DNA from: Sediminibacillus albus
GTDB lineage: Bacteria > Bacillota > Bacilli > Bacillales > Amphibacillaceae
Direction of reading: 5' to 3'
Assembly: GCF_900101125.1 (NCBI RefSeq)
Contig: NZ_FNFL01000001.1
Location: forward strand, 992,001 to 1,056,000
DNA length: 64,000 nucleotides
Positions 36,107-44,572 of this stretch are shown piece after piece (position 1 is the first letter of the stretch; each line of letters starts with the position of its first letter). A model generated the notes under the pieces. The model ran no database searches. It was not told where the DNA came from and was given only the letters and a program-made list of their open reading frames with translations. Made by a program: the position numbers and the translations under genes.

Positions 36107-36760
36107 TTATTTTCTCCGGTCTCTCGTTGTAAAAAGAAGACCTAACAGCAATCCAATCCCAGCTATTAAAAATACCATCATCGAACTAATCGCAACGTAC
36201 ACCTCTTCTGTTGCAAAGCCAGAAGTAAATGCTACGAACAAGCTGAATAAAATCAGCCCTGAGGCTAAGGCATATAAGGCAGCTCTGATTTTATTCATGG
36301 CATACTTTTTACTGGTTTCTCTTGTTAAAAGGCTATACGTTATAACGGCACCACCGATCACAATGAAAATAGCTGGGCCAGTAACAGCTTCCATAGGCAA
36401 ACTCATAAAATACAGCATCGATGTCGTCAACGCTCCAAATAGGATTAACAGGATCCCGACAATCAAGCCGGCAGTCGAGATACGTGCAGTCATGGTCGAA
36501 TAAACCGATTGCTTCGCTTTGTCCTGGCCAATCTCCCGCATATCGTCCACAAGCCCGCTAAGATCCCCCATGGAACTAACGGCCGCTTTAAAGGCTTCAT
36601 CCTCTCCCATCCCTGTTCTCTTATAATCATTTATTTTTTCTTTCAAATTGGTGGTCAACTCCTCCTTCAACTCAAACAGCTGCTGGCTTTGACCAACGCC
36701 GGCAAACAAATTGTCCACGTATGCTTTTACCTTTTGATCCAGATTTTTATTATTTCTCAT
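36107..36760 (-). CDS. HAAS-domain membrane protein
   Basis: Start taken at ATG 36758-36760, inside the padR end and ten bases after GGAGGT. The 217-aa protein has an N-terminal helical HAAS-type domain (AYVDNLFAGVG, LKEELTTNLKEKINDYKRTG, AVSSMGDLSGLVDDM) and four or five membrane helices. HAAS proteins are regularly encoded next to PadR regulators and are thought to signal to them. Here it lies between padR and the ABC genes. Confidence 0.85.
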   Translation of the reverse strand: MRNNKNLDQKVKAYVDNLFAGVGQSQQLFELKEELTTNLKEKINDYKRTGMGEDEAFKAAVSSMGDLSGLVDDMREIGQDKAKQSVYSTMTARISTAGLIVGILLILFGALTTSMLYFMSLPMEAVTGPAIFIVIGGAVITYSLLTRETSKKYAMNKIRAALYALASGLILFSLFVAFTSGFATEEVYVAISSMMVFLIAGIGLLLGLLFTTRDRRK

Positions 36761-37103
36761 CTGTATCAATACCTCCTTCAATCAATTTATTTAGTACATT
36801 TTTGGCGAACTTCCATTCCTTCTTGTTTTGCTGGTAACGCTCTAATCCTTCTTCGGCTATCCGATAATATTTTCGTCGTCCGCCCTGGGTTTCATCTCCC
36901 CAATAGGAAACAATATAACCTTCTTTTTCCAACCGCCGAAAAGCCGTGTACAACGTTGCTTCCTTCAATTCATACTGGTTGTTGCTCAATTCAATGATCG
37001 TTTTATAAATCTGATAGCCATAACTATCGCCTTGCCGAAGAACATTTAAAATGATCGTATCCGTATGGCCGCGGATTAAATCAGTTGAAATTTTACTTCC
37101 CAA
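36750..37103 (-). CDS. PadR-family transcriptional regulator
   Basis: A 117-aa winged-helix protein with the PadR pattern (NVLRQGDSYGYQIYKTI, LKEATLYTAFRRLEKEGYI, GGRRKYYRIAEEG). It heads a four-gene operon and overlaps the HAAS gene by 11 bp. It probably represses its own operon through the inverted repeat in its promoter. Confidence 0.93.
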   Translation of the reverse strand: MGSKISTDLIRGHTDTIILNVLRQGDSYGYQIYKTIIELSNNQYELKEATLYTAFRRLEKEGYIVSYWGDETQGGRRKYYRIAEEGLERYQQNKKEWKFAKNVLNKLIEGGIDTDEK

Positions 37104-37125
37104 AATAGCTCACCTCCTGAAATAT

Positions 37126-37154
37126 AATTTACAACACATTACTTTGTCTGTCAA
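37126..37154 (-). promoter_or_regulatory. Promoter of the padR-ABC operon
   Basis: Minus strand TTGACA (37149-37154), 17 bp, TAAATT (37126-37131). ATTAC and GTAAT half-sites flank the -35 box in inverted orientation, a plausible autoregulatory site. Confidence 0.6.
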
Positions 37155-37212
37155 TGTAATATGACACAAACACTAAACCGCTGAATTCTGATAAAAAGCC
37201 CTTTTATACAAA

Positions 37213-37246
37213 AAAGCGAATTTACCCAGTTGGGTAAATTCGCTTT
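37213..37246. terminator. Bidirectional terminator behind the GNAT gene
   Basis: AAAGCGAATTTACCCA and TGGGTAAATTCGCTTT form a 16-bp perfect stem with A-rich left and T-rich right flanks. Confidence 0.88.
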
Positions 37247-37258
37247 AATTTTCCAGTA

Positions 37259-37753
37259 TTAATATAACCAATAAATCGAATCATCGGTTGTTATTGTCTG
37301 CTGAAAGCCTATTTTCTCTAAGGTGCGGATCGAAGCGATATTGTCCGGATCACAGCTCGCCATTACCTTCTTAACATCCGGCTGGTCCAATGCCCATTCT
37401 ACCATCGCTTTGCCCATTTCCGTTGCATAGCCTCTGCCACGATAACTAGGAACAATACTGTAACCAATATCTACAATACCTTCCCCATTTGGCCCACCTT
37501 TAAAGCCCATATCGCCAATAATCATATTTTCCGATTTATCAATGATAACCCCTTCCCAGTTGTTTTCCGCTGGAAACTTGCGAAATCTATCGATCTTATA
37601 AGGGAAAAACTGTTGATAGACATCCAACGGCCACTCAGGAGATACCTTGTAGGGAACAGTTTTTTCTAGAGCTGCTGCTCCTTTACTCACAGCTTCCATC
37701 ATATCAATTGTCAATGTTTGCATTTGCAGTCTTTCTGTCGTAAACGCTGGCAT
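37259..37753 (-). CDS. GNAT acetyltransferase (RimJ/RimL type)
   Basis: A 164-aa protein with the acetyl-CoA-binding motif PSYRGRGYATEMGKAM and the terminal KVMASCDPDNIASIRTLEKI segment of RimJ/RimL-like N-acetyltransferases. Substrate unknown. RBS GAGAGGTG; monocistronic between two terminators. Confidence 0.88.
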   Translation of the reverse strand: MPAFTTERLQMQTLTIDMMEAVSKGAAALEKTVPYKVSPEWPLDVYQQFFPYKIDRFRKFPAENNWEGVIIDKSENMIIGDMGFKGGPNGEGIVDIGYSIVPSYRGRGYATEMGKAMVEWALDQPDVKKVMASCDPDNIASIRTLEKIGFQQTITTDDSIYWLY

Positions 37754-37908
37754 TTTATCTCACCTCTCAAACTTTTATGTAAATGAAACCCTTTTAAAAT
37801 TAGGTAAGGATAGGAATCTAGTTGTTCACATGAATCCATCTCTGTACCTATCATCTTATCTACCGATTCCATAGCATGTAGTAATCGTTAGAAAAAGGAG
37901 GAATAGTT

Positions 37909-38091
37909 ATGACTTGTTACAGTACATGCCAGCCAACATGCTCACAGGAATGCCCACCTAAACAGCCGGAGTGTAACAATGGTTCCTGGCTATGGATAAT
38001 CACCGTTTTTTTAGTTTTCTTCATTACTGCGGCTATTTGTTTATTCGGTTTACTATTTTACCTTATTCATCAGTGTACTTTATCAAAATAA
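37909..38091 (+). CDS. Small Cys-rich single-pass membrane peptide
   Basis: A 60-aa product with a perfect AAGGAGGA RBS. The first 24 residues hold six cysteines and four prolines (CYSTCQPTCSQECPPKQPEC), followed by one long membrane helix (about 28-53) and a short tail with another Cys. No family recognised. Cys-rich heads on one-helix peptides occur in small spore-surface or envelope proteins, but that is only an analogy. Confidence 0.7.
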   Translation: MTCYSTCQPTCSQECPPKQPECNNGSWLWIITVFLVFFITAAICLFGLLFYLIHQCTLSK

Positions 38092-38258
38092 GAGATTTCA
38101 GGAAGTACGCTTGATCGTACTTCCTTTCCATACATAACTTGGTCGTCCAATCCTTTAAAGGTTCTTTGCCATCTTTCTTTGTCCCTAGTTTAACAGGAGA
38201 AACTTGTTTTAAAAATAACGAAGTGCACTTTGAATTATCTTTTACAAGCGGAAGGAAG

Positions 38259-38381
38259 ATGGACAAAAAATCCAAGAAAATTTTAGTGGCGTTTTTTCGC
38301 AATCATTTACTAACAATTATAGCCTCCCTAACTTGTCTATCAATTGGGGCGGCTATTTTACTATTTTATTCTGATGGCTAA
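38259..38381 (+). CDS. Possible 40-aa membrane peptide
   Basis: ATG 38259 follows GGAAGGA closely; the product has a basic head (DKKSKKILVAFFRNH) and one hydrophobic helix with a single Cys. RBS spacing is short and no homologue is recognised. It lies between two clearer small genes. Confidence 0.4.
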   Translation: MDKKSKKILVAFFRNHLLTIIASLTCLSIGAAILLFYSDG

Positions 38382-38461
38382 GGTCAGCTTCCCATTCTGT
38401 ACTTTAATTACCCTGTATCTTTCCATCGGTTTTGGAAATCCTAAAGGCAGGAGGGATGATG

Positions 38462-38821
38462 ATGGCACAGCAATTGTTAACGATTGAAGAGTTTAACAAA
38501 CTTCTGCAGCAATGGAATGGCAAAATGATTAAGGTATCGAAACAGGAACTGGACGACTATGATGAGTCGGTCTTACAGTTACATTCAGTTTCCTATGGGA
38601 GAAATACAAGAAGAATCGATGATTACCAACCAATGCACACATTGCAATTAAATGGAGATGGAAAGATGCTGACCGATGCAGAGAGCTCTCAACCGTTGCC
38701 GGATCAATTGTATGAAATACCGATTGAAGATTCAACTTTGTACCAATTTGACGAGTCGCAGTTTTCATTAACAACTGATAGAGGGACTTATACGATTGAG
38801 ATAGCCTCTGAATTGGAGTAG
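38462..38821 (+). CDS. Hypothetical protein, 119 aa
   Basis: Three in-frame ATG codons follow AGGAGG; 38462 has the best spacing. A soluble acidic protein (LLTIEEFNKLLQQWNGKMIK, LYEIPIEDSTLYQFDESQFS) with predicted mixed alpha/beta content and no signal or membrane segment. No family recognised. Followed by a hairpin. Confidence 0.7.
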   Translation: MAQQLLTIEEFNKLLQQWNGKMIKVSKQELDDYDESVLQLHSVSYGRNTRRIDDYQPMHTLQLNGDGKMLTDAESSQPLPDQLYEIPIEDSTLYQFDESQFSLTTDRGTYTIEIASELE

Positions 38822-38850
38822 CATTACATAAATAAAAAAGCAGAAGAAAA

Positions 38851-38880
38851 GAATAAGCTAGCGTTGACAGACGCTTATTC
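38851..38880 (-). terminator. Terminator behind the esterase gene
   Basis: GAATAAGC and GCTTATTC arms; the minus strand continues TTTTCTTCTGCTTTTTTATTT, so it serves the esterase. Confidence 0.65.
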
Positions 38881-38922
38881 TCAGATAAGCGGCACTTATA
38901 TTTATTGGGTGCCTTGATCCAT

Positions 38923-39756
38923 TCAAGTATTGATTGACTTTTTCAGCCAATTTACAGCTAAATCAAACCAGGGCTCACAGTATTCATTTTCCTGCTCTTT
39001 TGTTTGTGATGAAACAGACGTACTTAATGCCAGCCCATGGACACCACTTTCAAAAAAGTGCGCTTCATGGGTCACGCTTTTGTCTCGAAGGGCCATCATT
39101 AACTTCAATGAATTATCTACAGGTACAGAAGCGTCATCCACCGTATGCCAAATAAACGTTCTTGGCATCGACTCAGGTATAAATTGGTCAGGAAGTGTTA
39201 ATCTCTCTTTCACCTGCTTATCAAAATCGTTACCGAATAAATCGGCCATTTTCTTGTCCTTATCCGCCTGATTCGGCCAACCATAAGTAAAATTAATGAC
39301 TGGATAGCACAGCACTAAATGATTGAAACGCAAGGACTCTTTGTAAACATCTAGTAAATTCGCTATCCATTCTCGTTCTGTGGCAAATGTGCATGCTAAA
39401 TGACCACCGGCCGAAAAACCCGTCAAAACAATATTAGCTAGATCGACATGCCAGGCTTCTGCATTTTCTCTGATCCAAAGAATCGTCTGCCCCAATTCTT
39501 TGTGCGGAGCCGGAAACAAGGGTTTCTCAGAAATACAGGTATATCTCAATATCACCACATGAAACCCTTCTGAAAAATATTTTAATGCAACAGGATCGGC
39601 CTCCCGGTCCGAAGTATGGCGATAGCCCCCACCTGGACAGACAACAACAACAGGTCTTTTCTCCCCTGTTTTAAAATGCTCAGAATCCTCCCATAGATAC
39701 GCAGCCGCATAAGAAGTGTTTAACTTTGTTTGAAATGTCCGTTTTTCCACTCTCAT
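38923..39756 (-). CDS. Alpha/beta hydrolase, esterase of the acetyl-esterase type
   Basis: A 277-aa cytosolic protein with oxyanion segment VVVCPGGGYRHTSDRE, nucleophile GFSAGGH (about residue 114), acid in HTVDDASVPV and histidine in ESGVHGLA. This pattern fits acetylxylan-esterase-like and related carboxylesterases in bacilli. No carbohydrate-utilisation genes are adjacent, so the substrate is open. Confidence 0.85.
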   Translation of the reverse strand: MRVEKRTFQTKLNTSYAAAYLWEDSEHFKTGEKRPVVVVCPGGGYRHTSDREADPVALKYFSEGFHVVILRYTCISEKPLFPAPHKELGQTILWIRENAEAWHVDLANIVLTGFSAGGHLACTFATEREWIANLLDVYKESLRFNHLVLCYPVINFTYGWPNQADKDKKMADLFGNDFDKQVKERLTLPDQFIPESMPRTFIWHTVDDASVPVDNSLKLMMALRDKSVTHEAHFFESGVHGLALSTSVSSQTKEQENEYCEPWFDLAVNWLKKSINT

Positions 39757-39964
39757 CCTTTCAACCCTCCCATGTTCTGTCTCACCCGAAACCCAGTTAT
39801 GGATTGTAATTTAAATATAACTGATCGATTGCCTTTTCACACGCACTTACATACTTTTAGCATTTAAACGGAATGATTTCACTGGTAGCCAACCAAAACT
39901 GTATCTAATCGTAGCTCGTCTATTTTTAAACTTCTGGACATACATTGATTCCGAGGTGAAAAAA

Positions 39965-41125
39965 ATGAGAAACGCAACTGCAGAAAAATGGCATATCTTT
40001 GTCATCCTGTTTTTTATTAGTCTGATCATGAGGATACAACTACCTGTTTTCACACCATATGCAGCAGCATTTGGTGCATCTAGTGTTTTCATAGGAATCA
40101 TCTTAAGTGTCACTTCGTTCACTAATTTATCCGGGAATTTACTCGCCGGACCACTGGTTGACCGTTTTGGCAAAAAACTTTTCATCGCTCTTCCGATATT
40201 TGCTTCAGGTGCGCTGTTTATCGCCCATGGTTTTGCTTCTGATGCTGCTGACTTGCTATTGTTGCATGGACTGAACGGATTTGCGCTGGCATTCTTAATT
40301 CCTGCGGCTTTCGCCCTGCTGTCAGGATATGCGAATAATAGTCGGCAGCAGGGAAAAAACATGGCAGTCAACGGGATTTTATCAACCATAGCTAGTATTG
40401 CTGCTCCGTTAATTGGCGGGAAAATGGTTGTTTTGATTGGTTATCAGAACACCTACTTCTTTATTGGATCAGCAATGGTTTTCACTGGTATGTACTCGAT
40501 CAAGTATTTAAAAGAAAGAGAAGACGTTATTTCTGTAAAGCAGCAGCAAAAATCGATGAGTCCTGGAACGATAATCATGGTCCCCAATTTGGTTATTGTT
40601 TACTTGATCGGCTTTGCTGTTATGTATATCCATGGAGTACTTATTTACGAAATTCCTTACTTAGCTGTTGAAAAAGGACTATCCACATTTCATACAGGCC
40701 AATTACTAAGTTTTATGGGCATCGGAACATTGTTCACACTGTCCTTATTTTTCATCCATCGCTTTTCTCCTCTTAAACGGCTTATGATTGGCTTGTTTGG
40801 TATGACCATTACCCTGTTTGGCTTATTCAGTTCCCCGCTCCCTTTACCGATGTTATTATTTTTAATCGGTATATTCTCTGGTCTCATAATGCCAGCAATG
40901 GCCACTGCACTTACTGAAAATATCCCAAAAGAGGCGCATGGAAGGGCCTTTGGGTATATGTCAGCTATATACTCCCTGGGAATCATTAGCAGCTCATTTG
41001 TTACCGGCACTATCCGTGACATCATATCTCCCTATTTTATTGCTTTTCTGATCGGTATGAGCATCCTAACAATCGCCGGCTATACCAAATTACGTGTGAG
41101 CCACAACCACTTACAGCACATTTAA
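39965..41125 (+). CDS. MFS transporter
   Basis: Start ATG 39965 (NATAEKW follows), seven bases after GAGGTG; the upstream GTG is part of the RBS. 386 aa with 12 helices and the motif-A loop GPLVDRFGKKLF between helices 2 and 3. Probably an efflux carrier; substrate unknown. Confidence 0.88.
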   Translation: MRNATAEKWHIFVILFFISLIMRIQLPVFTPYAAAFGASSVFIGIILSVTSFTNLSGNLLAGPLVDRFGKKLFIALPIFASGALFIAHGFASDAADLLLLHGLNGFALAFLIPAAFALLSGYANNSRQQGKNMAVNGILSTIASIAAPLIGGKMVVLIGYQNTYFFIGSAMVFTGMYSIKYLKEREDVISVKQQQKSMSPGTIIMVPNLVIVYLIGFAVMYIHGVLIYEIPYLAVEKGLSTFHTGQLLSFMGIGTLFTLSLFFIHRFSPLKRLMIGLFGMTITLFGLFSSPLPLPMLLFLIGIFSGLIMPAMATALTENIPKEAHGRAFGYMSAIYSLGIISSSFVTGTIRDIISPYFIAFLIGMSILTIAGYTKLRVSHNHLQHI

Positions 41126-41204
41126 GGAATTAACCCAGCTGTGTTCTCAAGAATACAGCCGATAATAAAGAACAGGCAGCCATATTGAAAAGCCCTATCC
41201 TCTA

Positions 41205-41942
41205 TTATGGCATGGAAAATTCAGACTGCAGCAAAATAAAAAAAGAATCTTTTACCGGGGAATGCCTTGGGTGGCCTTTTGAATAGAAAGAAGCAAAGGT
41301 TGTCAGGAAAAAGCGAATTCCGTTATATGAAAATTGCCGTTCTTCCCCTGATGTCTCTTTTGTCCGTATCTCCTGCCCAACAGGATTATGTTCAGATAAG
41401 AAAGACACCAATTTGCTTGCAGCGGTTTGCAATCCGTTTTCGTCATTTGCGAGACTTGTATCTTGAATCTCAAAAACATACCCATCCAGTCCCTCTGCTT
41501 TGGCACTCTTGGTAAATCTGAGAAAAGAGGGCAGACTGTGCGTCAAATTACTCTCAAAATCCCTATGTTCAATCCATTGGCAGCTCCCCCAGATTTTTTT
41601 CTTGTTAAGGCAATCATTCGTTTCGATAACAGTGTTAAATCTTTCAAGTGATAATTCAGTGACCGGATCATGTAAAGACATAAATCGGTTTTTATCCCTC
41701 TCTGCAGATTTTTCCAGTACCTTGTCCACGCTATCGAAAAGATTAATATGAAAAGAGTTCGCCAGCAATACCAAATGATATTGCAGACGGGAAACTTCCG
41801 TGCCTAAACACATTTCCGGTTCATTAGCCTTCTTTACTTTGTCTCCCTCATAGTGGTTAATAATCCTGGAGATCCTCCCACTAATGGCAGAGATGCGGAA
41901 AAACAATGTGTTTATATCTTTATCGCTATCGGCTTTCTTCAA
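41205..41942 (-). CDS. Hypothetical protein with MazG-like head and YqcI/YcgG-like tail
   Basis: A 245-aa frame. Residues about 10-85 (ISAISGRISRIINHYEGDKV, then TEVSRLQYHLVLLANSFHIN) resemble the helical core of MazG-like nucleotide pyrophosphohydrolases but lack a clear EExxE metal site. The last 60 residues (YNGIRFFLTTFASFYSKGHP) recall YqcI/YcgG proteins. No ATG or RBS supports the start: the frame opens with TTG 41940-41942 and is open further back without a start codon, so the N-terminus may be lost. Both resemblances are tentative. Confidence 0.5.
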   Translation of the reverse strand: MKKADSDKDINTLFFRISAISGRISRIINHYEGDKVKKANEPEMCLGTEVSRLQYHLVLLANSFHINLFDSVDKVLEKSAERDKNRFMSLHDPVTELSLERFNTVIETNDCLNKKKIWGSCQWIEHRDFESNLTHSLPSFLRFTKSAKAEGLDGYVFEIQDTSLANDENGLQTAASKLVSFLSEHNPVGQEIRTKETSGEERQFSYNGIRFFLTTFASFYSKGHPRHSPVKDSFFILLQSEFSMP

Positions 41943-42001
41943 GTTGGCTATCTTATTTGAATAACCGTATTTTAATAAAATATAAGATTCACCTTATCTC
42001 C

Positions 42002-42045
42002 CTTAATTGCCTAAAGGCATAAAGATTACCATCAAGGCAATTAAG
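42002..42045. other. Hairpin in the 628-bp gap before the toxin gene
   Basis: CTTAATTGCC and GGCAATTAAG, 10-bp arms, followed on the plus strand by TTCTTTTAG. The remaining sequence 42046-42570 is AT-rich and shows no supportable gene; a 71-codon frame at 42262 lacks an RBS. Confidence 0.45.
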
Positions 42046-42570
42046 TTCTTTTAGGGGGCTCGCCAACATTTCGGAAATTTTGTACGGTAAGCAAATTAAA
42101 ATAAGAGAATTGCTTGTTATGTGTACGCTAAGGCTTTACCCAAAATATATTTAACCTTAATAATGGGAACTTTGATTTTGATAATGAGTTTTGGTGCTAT
42201 AAATTAACTGATTTTAGGTCTTAAAAGACTTCGTTTATTCAAGCACCAAAAACGGTCATTATTGAGCCACTCCTTTTATATCAATAATGCCAGTCTTAAC
42301 GTACAATTTTTCCGTTTTAGTCTGTACCCTTTTAGGAAACAAAGGTGTTCTTCTTATTTTGGCAGTGTGGTATGTCGCCAAGCCGAACATACCCAAAACG
42401 AGAGGAAGGTCCAAATTAAAAACTTTAATGAAATTATAAATATTACAGGAAAATTACAATTGATGTCGAAATATTAATACAACTCATAAAATGGAAGGGG
42501 GGAATGTCATACAACAAGATTTTACATATTTGTTTATAAGACATATCACAATTTTATTAAGGAGGTTTTT

Positions 42571-43281
42571 ATGAAAAAAATTTTATTGATGTTCTCATTT
42601 GTAATATTAGTAGGATTGATTACAGGATTTAGTGGAAATAGTTCGAAGGTGCATGCTTCTGAGATGGGAAATTCAATAATGGCTGAAAGTGCCAATGGAT
42701 TTGCCTATACTATGAAGAAGAATGCTCTTATTATGATGCAACGAAAACAAAATGATATTGATTTAGGTACTTATCCATACTACACTGGTAAGTATTTTGC
42801 AAGTAAGGTGAAATCAGGTGGAGATTGGGATTATAAGCGCACTTTCGGTTATTCGAATGGCTATTATTTTGATGGTAGATATATGACTGGCGAGGCACTA
42901 GGAAATATGCATTATGGTTTTACAGGGAGAGCTAGTGGTTTTTCGGAATATCTCCTTAGAACAGCTGCCGGAGCTGTTCAAATATATAGTGGTACAAGTC
43001 ATATTGGTTGGTATGGTTCTTACTTTGATGATCCAAAAGATCAACACTATATAGAAATTGGCTTTAACTATTGGGGTTCGCCTAGTACACTGCCATCTAG
43101 TGTTAATTCTAATACTTCTGTTAAAAGTGATGACTTGAATTTAATGAACATGTCTCTTGAAAAAATGGAAGCGAATATAGATTTGCTAATGGAGAAACAT
43201 TTTACAAAGCAAGAAAGACAAGAATTACAGAAAGAGTTTGATAAAATGGTTAAAAATGATCCAAAAAGGATTGCTAATTAA
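42571..43281 (+). CDS. Secreted protein with polymorphic toxin type 44 domain
   Basis: A 236-aa protein with a strong AAGGAGG RBS and a signal peptide (cleavage near VHASEM, residue 30). Residues 95-170 match the pattern of bacterial toxin 44 (Ntox44): GEALGNMHYGFTGRASGFSE, then the D-P-x-D-Q block (FDDPKDQHYIEIGFNYW). The domain is common in polymorphic toxins, where it is predicted to be an RNase or similar toxin. Here it is alone behind a signal peptide with a 60-residue charged helical tail. Codons are more AT-rich than in flanking genes, suggesting transfer. A neighbouring membrane protein (43530-43841) is a possible but unproven immunity partner. Confidence 0.78.
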   Translation: MKKILLMFSFVILVGLITGFSGNSSKVHASEMGNSIMAESANGFAYTMKKNALIMMQRKQNDIDLGTYPYYTGKYFASKVKSGGDWDYKRTFGYSNGYYFDGRYMTGEALGNMHYGFTGRASGFSEYLLRTAAGAVQIYSGTSHIGWYGSYFDDPKDQHYIEIGFNYWGSPSTLPSSVNSNTSVKSDDLNLMNMSLEKMEANIDLLMEKHFTKQERQELQKEFDKMVKNDPKRIAN

Positions 43282-43286
43282 TTGAA

Positions 43287-43530
43287 AAGGGGCTGTCCCA
43301 TAAGTCTGTAATAGACTAATTGGGGCAGCTTATTTCTTTCGTTATTGTTGATACCGGAAAAGTGGGGCTGGGAAACATTCCCTTCCCAAATTGACAATTA
43401 ACAATTCAAAAATCTTCTCTTTTACATACCAAAAAATCGCCTCATTCGTTATAATGTAAGCGACTAAACCAACAAAAAACGAAACTGGGCGATTTTTCAT
43501 GAGACAAAGAGGCCTTTTGGACAGCCCCTT
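43287..43530. mobile_element. MITE-like element with IS-type inverted ends
   Basis: The 244-bp segment is bounded by AAGGGGCTGTCC on the left and its exact inverse GGACAGCCCCTT on the right, ends like those of IS1182-related insertion sequences. The interior encodes no transposase; a 63-codon minus frame has no RBS. No target-site duplication was found beside the ends. Confidence 0.6.
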
Positions 43531-43841
43531 CATATGTTATCAATAAAATTGCCGAATAAGAAAATTGAAATAGCTATAATTGAAATTAAAAGAGTAATAA
43601 CTATTACTGATAAGTTTATTATTACAGATTTCCCCTTTTTTGTTTTAAAAATCCCCAATACAGCTACAAAGAATGAAGCAATTGAAAAAGCAACTGTTAT
43701 AATAAGAGGATGTATCCCTAAACTATTTACAGAAAATTCGTGGAATCCCTGCGAAAAAGCAGAAAATAAAAGAAGTAATAAACATATTATTAATCCAATA
43801 GTGCTAAAAAAAGTTGTATTTAATTTTATTTCTTTTTCCAT
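43530..43841 (-). CDS. Small membrane protein, three helices
   Basis: A 103-aa protein with three hydrophobic segments and a short Lys-rich loop (FKTKKGKSV). Very AT-rich like the toxin-44 gene on the other side of the MITE-like element. The stop codon overlaps the element end. The RBS is weak (AAGGGAAG, distant). An immunity role for the toxin is possible by position only. Confidence 0.55.
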   Translation of the reverse strand: MEKEIKLNTTFFSTIGLIICLLLLLFSAFSQGFHEFSVNSLGIHPLIITVAFSIASFFVAVLGIFKTKKGKSVIINLSVIVITLLISIIAISIFLFGNFIDNI

Positions 43842-44163
43842 TTTAGTTCATCTTCCCTTCATAAAGTTATTAAGTAATTCGTTAATTATCTTCAAATTCC
43901 CTCTGTTAAATCAAATTAAAATAAAAAAAGGGGAAAAGCTTTAAGCAACTTTAGCAGAAACGTAATTGATCTTTAGCTCTATCGTCATGTGTAATAAAAC
44001 TCTTCTGTAAACTCCTTTTCACCATTCTAACGTATTTTTTCCCATCGTGTACATTGAATAAAAGTACATTCTCAGTTGACCAATTATGCATGATTTTATA
44101 CATCCTTCATGGATCAAGGGTATTCCTTTCGGGATTCACCTCCAAAAATGCATAGATCTCAGC

Positions 44164-44334
44164 AAATTAAAATGGCTATACATTTTTGTATGGCCATTTT
44201 AATTTGGCAAAAATTCACCCTGCTGCGGAAACTTGTATTTGCACCTGGATGATGAATTTTTATTCGCCATTTTTGGCGAACCGGGTCTTGAATTGGTTCT
44301 TGAACTCCGCTATCACAATCTGATAGTCGGAGTT
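44164..44334 (-). other. Cluster of strong hairpins; possible structured RNA
   Basis: Perfect 13-bp arms AAATTAAAATGGC / GCCATTTTAATTT (44164-44205), TTCGCC / GGCGAA (44261-44279), and AACTCCGCTATCA / TGATAG-T-CGGAGTT (44303-44334), plus long-range AAAAATTCA / TGAATTTTT pairing. A promoter-like TTGACA (44510-44515) with TAGTAT 17 bp on points into it from the right on the minus strand. No gene in 43842-44572 is supportable; the 118-codon minus frame is probably incidental. Confidence 0.4.
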
Positions 44335-44572
44335 TTGGTTTCACCCTCGGAGAGCACACATATTGGCGACGAAGTGACAATATAAGAGTTAGCTTCAACC
44401 CAACAAAAGAAGTGGTGGAAATCTTAATATCTATCACGTTATCAACACTTCCTTGTTTATGTATTATTTTGGAAAATATTATATTTATACTATGGTTTAG
44501 TAAAGGAAATGTCAACGGCTTCGGAGCCGGCCGAAAATCCTAACTCTATCAAACTCTATACTCACATGGTAT

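Noticed and set aside
42262-42477. 71-codon frame upstream of the toxin-44 gene
   Set aside because: No RBS, no family resemblance, AT-rich intergenic composition.
44159-44515. 118-codon minus-strand frame across the hairpin cluster
   Set aside because: Codons are dictated by inverted repeats; no RBS; composition not protein-like.
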